DNA from: Euonymus europaeus
Lineage: Eukaryota > Streptophyta > Magnoliopsida > Celastrales > Celastraceae
NCBI GenBank assembly: GCA_963580455.1
Contig: OY756966.1
Coordinates: 13,891,001-13,955,000 of the forward strand
Length of the DNA: 64,000 bases
Direction: 5' to 3'
Under the pieces are notes generated by a model that saw only the letters and a program-made list of their open reading frames with translations, had not been told where the DNA came from and ran no database searches. The position numbers were made by a program, and so were the translations under genes. This document shows positions 62,701 to 64,000 of the stretch, in pieces (within the stretch, counting starts at the first letter, position 1; each line of letters begins with the position of its first letter).

Positions 62701-64000
62701 TACACTTTTTAATGTTATTCTATCTCAAATTTTACGAGTATAAGCTTTCTAGATTATTTCGATGACAAAACAACAACTTTCTATGACAGATGGACAAAAC
62801 CGTTGAAAGCTCCTCCATAGAGAGTTGAGCAATTTCAGACCATCAAAGTTGCTCGGTGTACAATTTTTATTGTTATTCTATGTCAAATTTTATGAGTATA
62901 AGCTTCCAAGATTATTTCCTCAACAAAACACTAACTTTTTATGACAAATGGACAAAGCCGTTAAAACGTCCTCTATAGAGACGTTGAGCAACTTCGGACC
63001 ATCAAAGCTGTTCGGTGTACACTTTTTAATCTTCTTCTATGTGAAATTTTACGAGTATATATGCTTCCTAGATCATTTCGATGACAAAACACTAACTTTC
63101 TATGACAAATGGACAAAGCCGTTAAAACCTCCTCTATAAAGAAGTTGAGCATCTTCGGACCGTTAAAGTTGCTCGGTTCACACTTTTTAATGTTCTTCTA
63201 TCTCAAATTTTACGAGTATAAGCTTCCTAGATTATTCCGATGACAAAACACCAACTTTCTATGACAAAAGGACAAAACCCTTAAAAGCTCCTCCAGAGAG
63301 AGTTGAGCAACTTCGGACCGTAAAAGTTGCTCGGTGTACACTTTTTAATGTTCTCCGATCTAAAATTTTACGAGTATAAGCTTCCTAGATTATTCCGATG
63401 CAAAACACTAACTTTCTATGACAAATGGACAAAACTGTTATAAGCTCCTCCACAGAGAGAGTTGAGCAACTTCGGACCATCAAAGTTGCTCGATGTACAC
63501 TTTTTATTGTTATTCTATGTCAAATTTTATGAGTATAAGCTTCCAAGATTATTTCCTCGACAAAACATAAACTTTCTATGACAAATGGACAAAGCCCTTA
63601 AAAGCTCCTCCATAGAGAGAATTGAGCAACTTCGGGCTATCAAAGTTACTCAGTGTACACTTTTTATTGTTCTTCTATGTCAAATTTTATGAGTATAAGC
63701 TTCCAAAATTATTTCCTTGTCAAAACACTAACATTCTATGACAAATGGACAAAGCCGTTAAAACCTCCTCTATAGAGAAGTTGTGCAACTTCGGACCATC
63801 AAAGCTGCTCGGTGTACACTTTTTAATGTTCTTCTATCTAAAATTTTACGAGTATAAGCTTCCTAGATTATTCCGATGACAAAACACCAACTTTCTATGA
63901 CAAATAGACAAAACCCTTAAAAGCTCCTCCAGAGAGAGTTGAGCAACTTCGGACCGTCAAAGTTGCTCGGTGTACACTTTTTAATGTTCTTCGATCTCAA
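62570..64000 (+). repeat. 1.43-kb duplication, copy 2, running off the window edge
   Basis: Second copy of 56.98-58.41 kb; the GATGCAAAACAC loss lies at 63399. The match continues to the last base, so the duplication and the array extend beyond the window. Confidence 0.87.

Larger units (their letters stand above)
1..64000 (+). repeat. Satellite DNA array, ~160-bp monomer, single orientation
   Basis: Head-to-tail copies of one ~160-bp sequence cover the window without a break. In the GGACAAA phase the first starts are 1, 161, 320, 479, 639, 799, 959, 1117, 1277, 1437 and 1597; spacing stays at 158-162 bp nearly everywhere. Landmarks in each monomer are CTCC(A/G)TAGAGAG, TTGAGCAACTTCGGACCATC, GTGTACACTTTTT, CAAATTTTA, AGATTATT and TATGACAAATGGACAAA. 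No inverted monomer, unique insert or mobile element was seen. Size and homogeneity match centromeric or pericentromeric satellites of plants and animals (established pattern); function at a centromere is inferred only. I do not recognise the family name. Confidence 0.98.

Noticed and set aside
957..63139. Recurrent + strand open frames of 61-104 codons, many starting MDK and ending shortly after the next monomer start
   Set aside because: They are the satellite monomer read in translation. Neighbouring copies overlap in different frames, start and stop lie at fixed monomer positions, and no promoter, intron signal or known domain is present. Not genes.
1..64000. CRISPR-like array (regular repeats)
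   Set aside because: The repeat is 160 bp with no unique spacers; adjacent monomers join directly. Not CRISPR.
1..64000. Telomere repeats, rDNA, tRNA genes or retroelement ends
   Set aside because: No TTTAGGG/TTAGGG runs, no tRNA-like or rRNA-like segment, and no long terminal repeat or poly-A tail were seen on either strand.
1..64000. Naming the species or satellite family
   Set aside because: The monomer length overlaps many known satellites, but I do not recognise the sequence and cannot run a search, so any name would be a guess.

Overview
The whole 64 kb window is one uninterrupted array of satellite DNA. About 400 monomers, usually 158-162 bp long and all in the same orientation, run head to tail from the first base to the last. 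I see no protein-coding gene, RNA gene, transposon, CRISPR array, telomere repeat or unique spacer. Base composition is AT-rich: a typical monomer counted by hand is about 36% G+C. Monomer length close to one nucleosome, layered higher-order repeats (HORs) and the lack of anything else point to a eukaryotic chromosome, most likely a centromeric or pericentromeric array. Plants often have satellites of this size, but I do not recognise the family and cannot name the species. No sequence here proves centromere function.

In the phase used here a monomer starts at GGACAAA. In order it carries: a (CT)CCATAGAGAG segment with variable GA count; a 9-bp inverted repeat (GAGCAACTT, 10-base spacer, AAGTTGCTC); the palindrome GTGTACAC; a T-tract; AAATTTTA; a TATAAG or TATATAAG element, often within a HindIII site; an AGATTATT block; and a tail with GACAAA repeats. 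There are two broad groups. Group A (158-160 bp, often ACAGTATAAG, few TATATAAG) fills about 1-7.4 kb and an island at 21.75-25.1 kb. Group B (158-162 bp, many with TATATAAG and CTCTATAGAG) fills the rest.

Layout: 1-7.6 kb is group A with a 2.46 kb block repeated 4.94 kb downstream. 7.43-10.3 kb is a perfect-looking tandem pair of 1,442-bp nine-monomer units. 9.6-15.8 kb holds a 15-monomer tandem pair (2,405 bp) followed by a 9-monomer step (1,442 bp). 17.1-19.7 kb is a six-monomer HOR (962 bp). 21.75-25.75 kb is a group A island. 26.07-33.44 kb is a second copy of 14.39-21.75 kb. 33.4-36.5 kb holds further local duplications. 36.96-46.23 kb has five successive HOR units of 14, 16, 10, 9 and 9 monomers. 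46.55-48.8 kb repeats 36.0-38.3 kb. 49.6-64 kb is a mosaic of overlapping duplications at distances of 3.5, 4.5-4.6, 5.6 and 8.1-8.5 kb.

No genes work together here. What the window records is array evolution: nearly every junction keeps the monomer phase, as expected from unequal exchange or replication-based amplification between misaligned monomers. The 60-144 codon open frames that recur throughout are the satellite read in translation and are not annotated as genes. All coordinates, offsets and identity statements were read by eye; block edges are good to tens of bases unless an exact junction is given.
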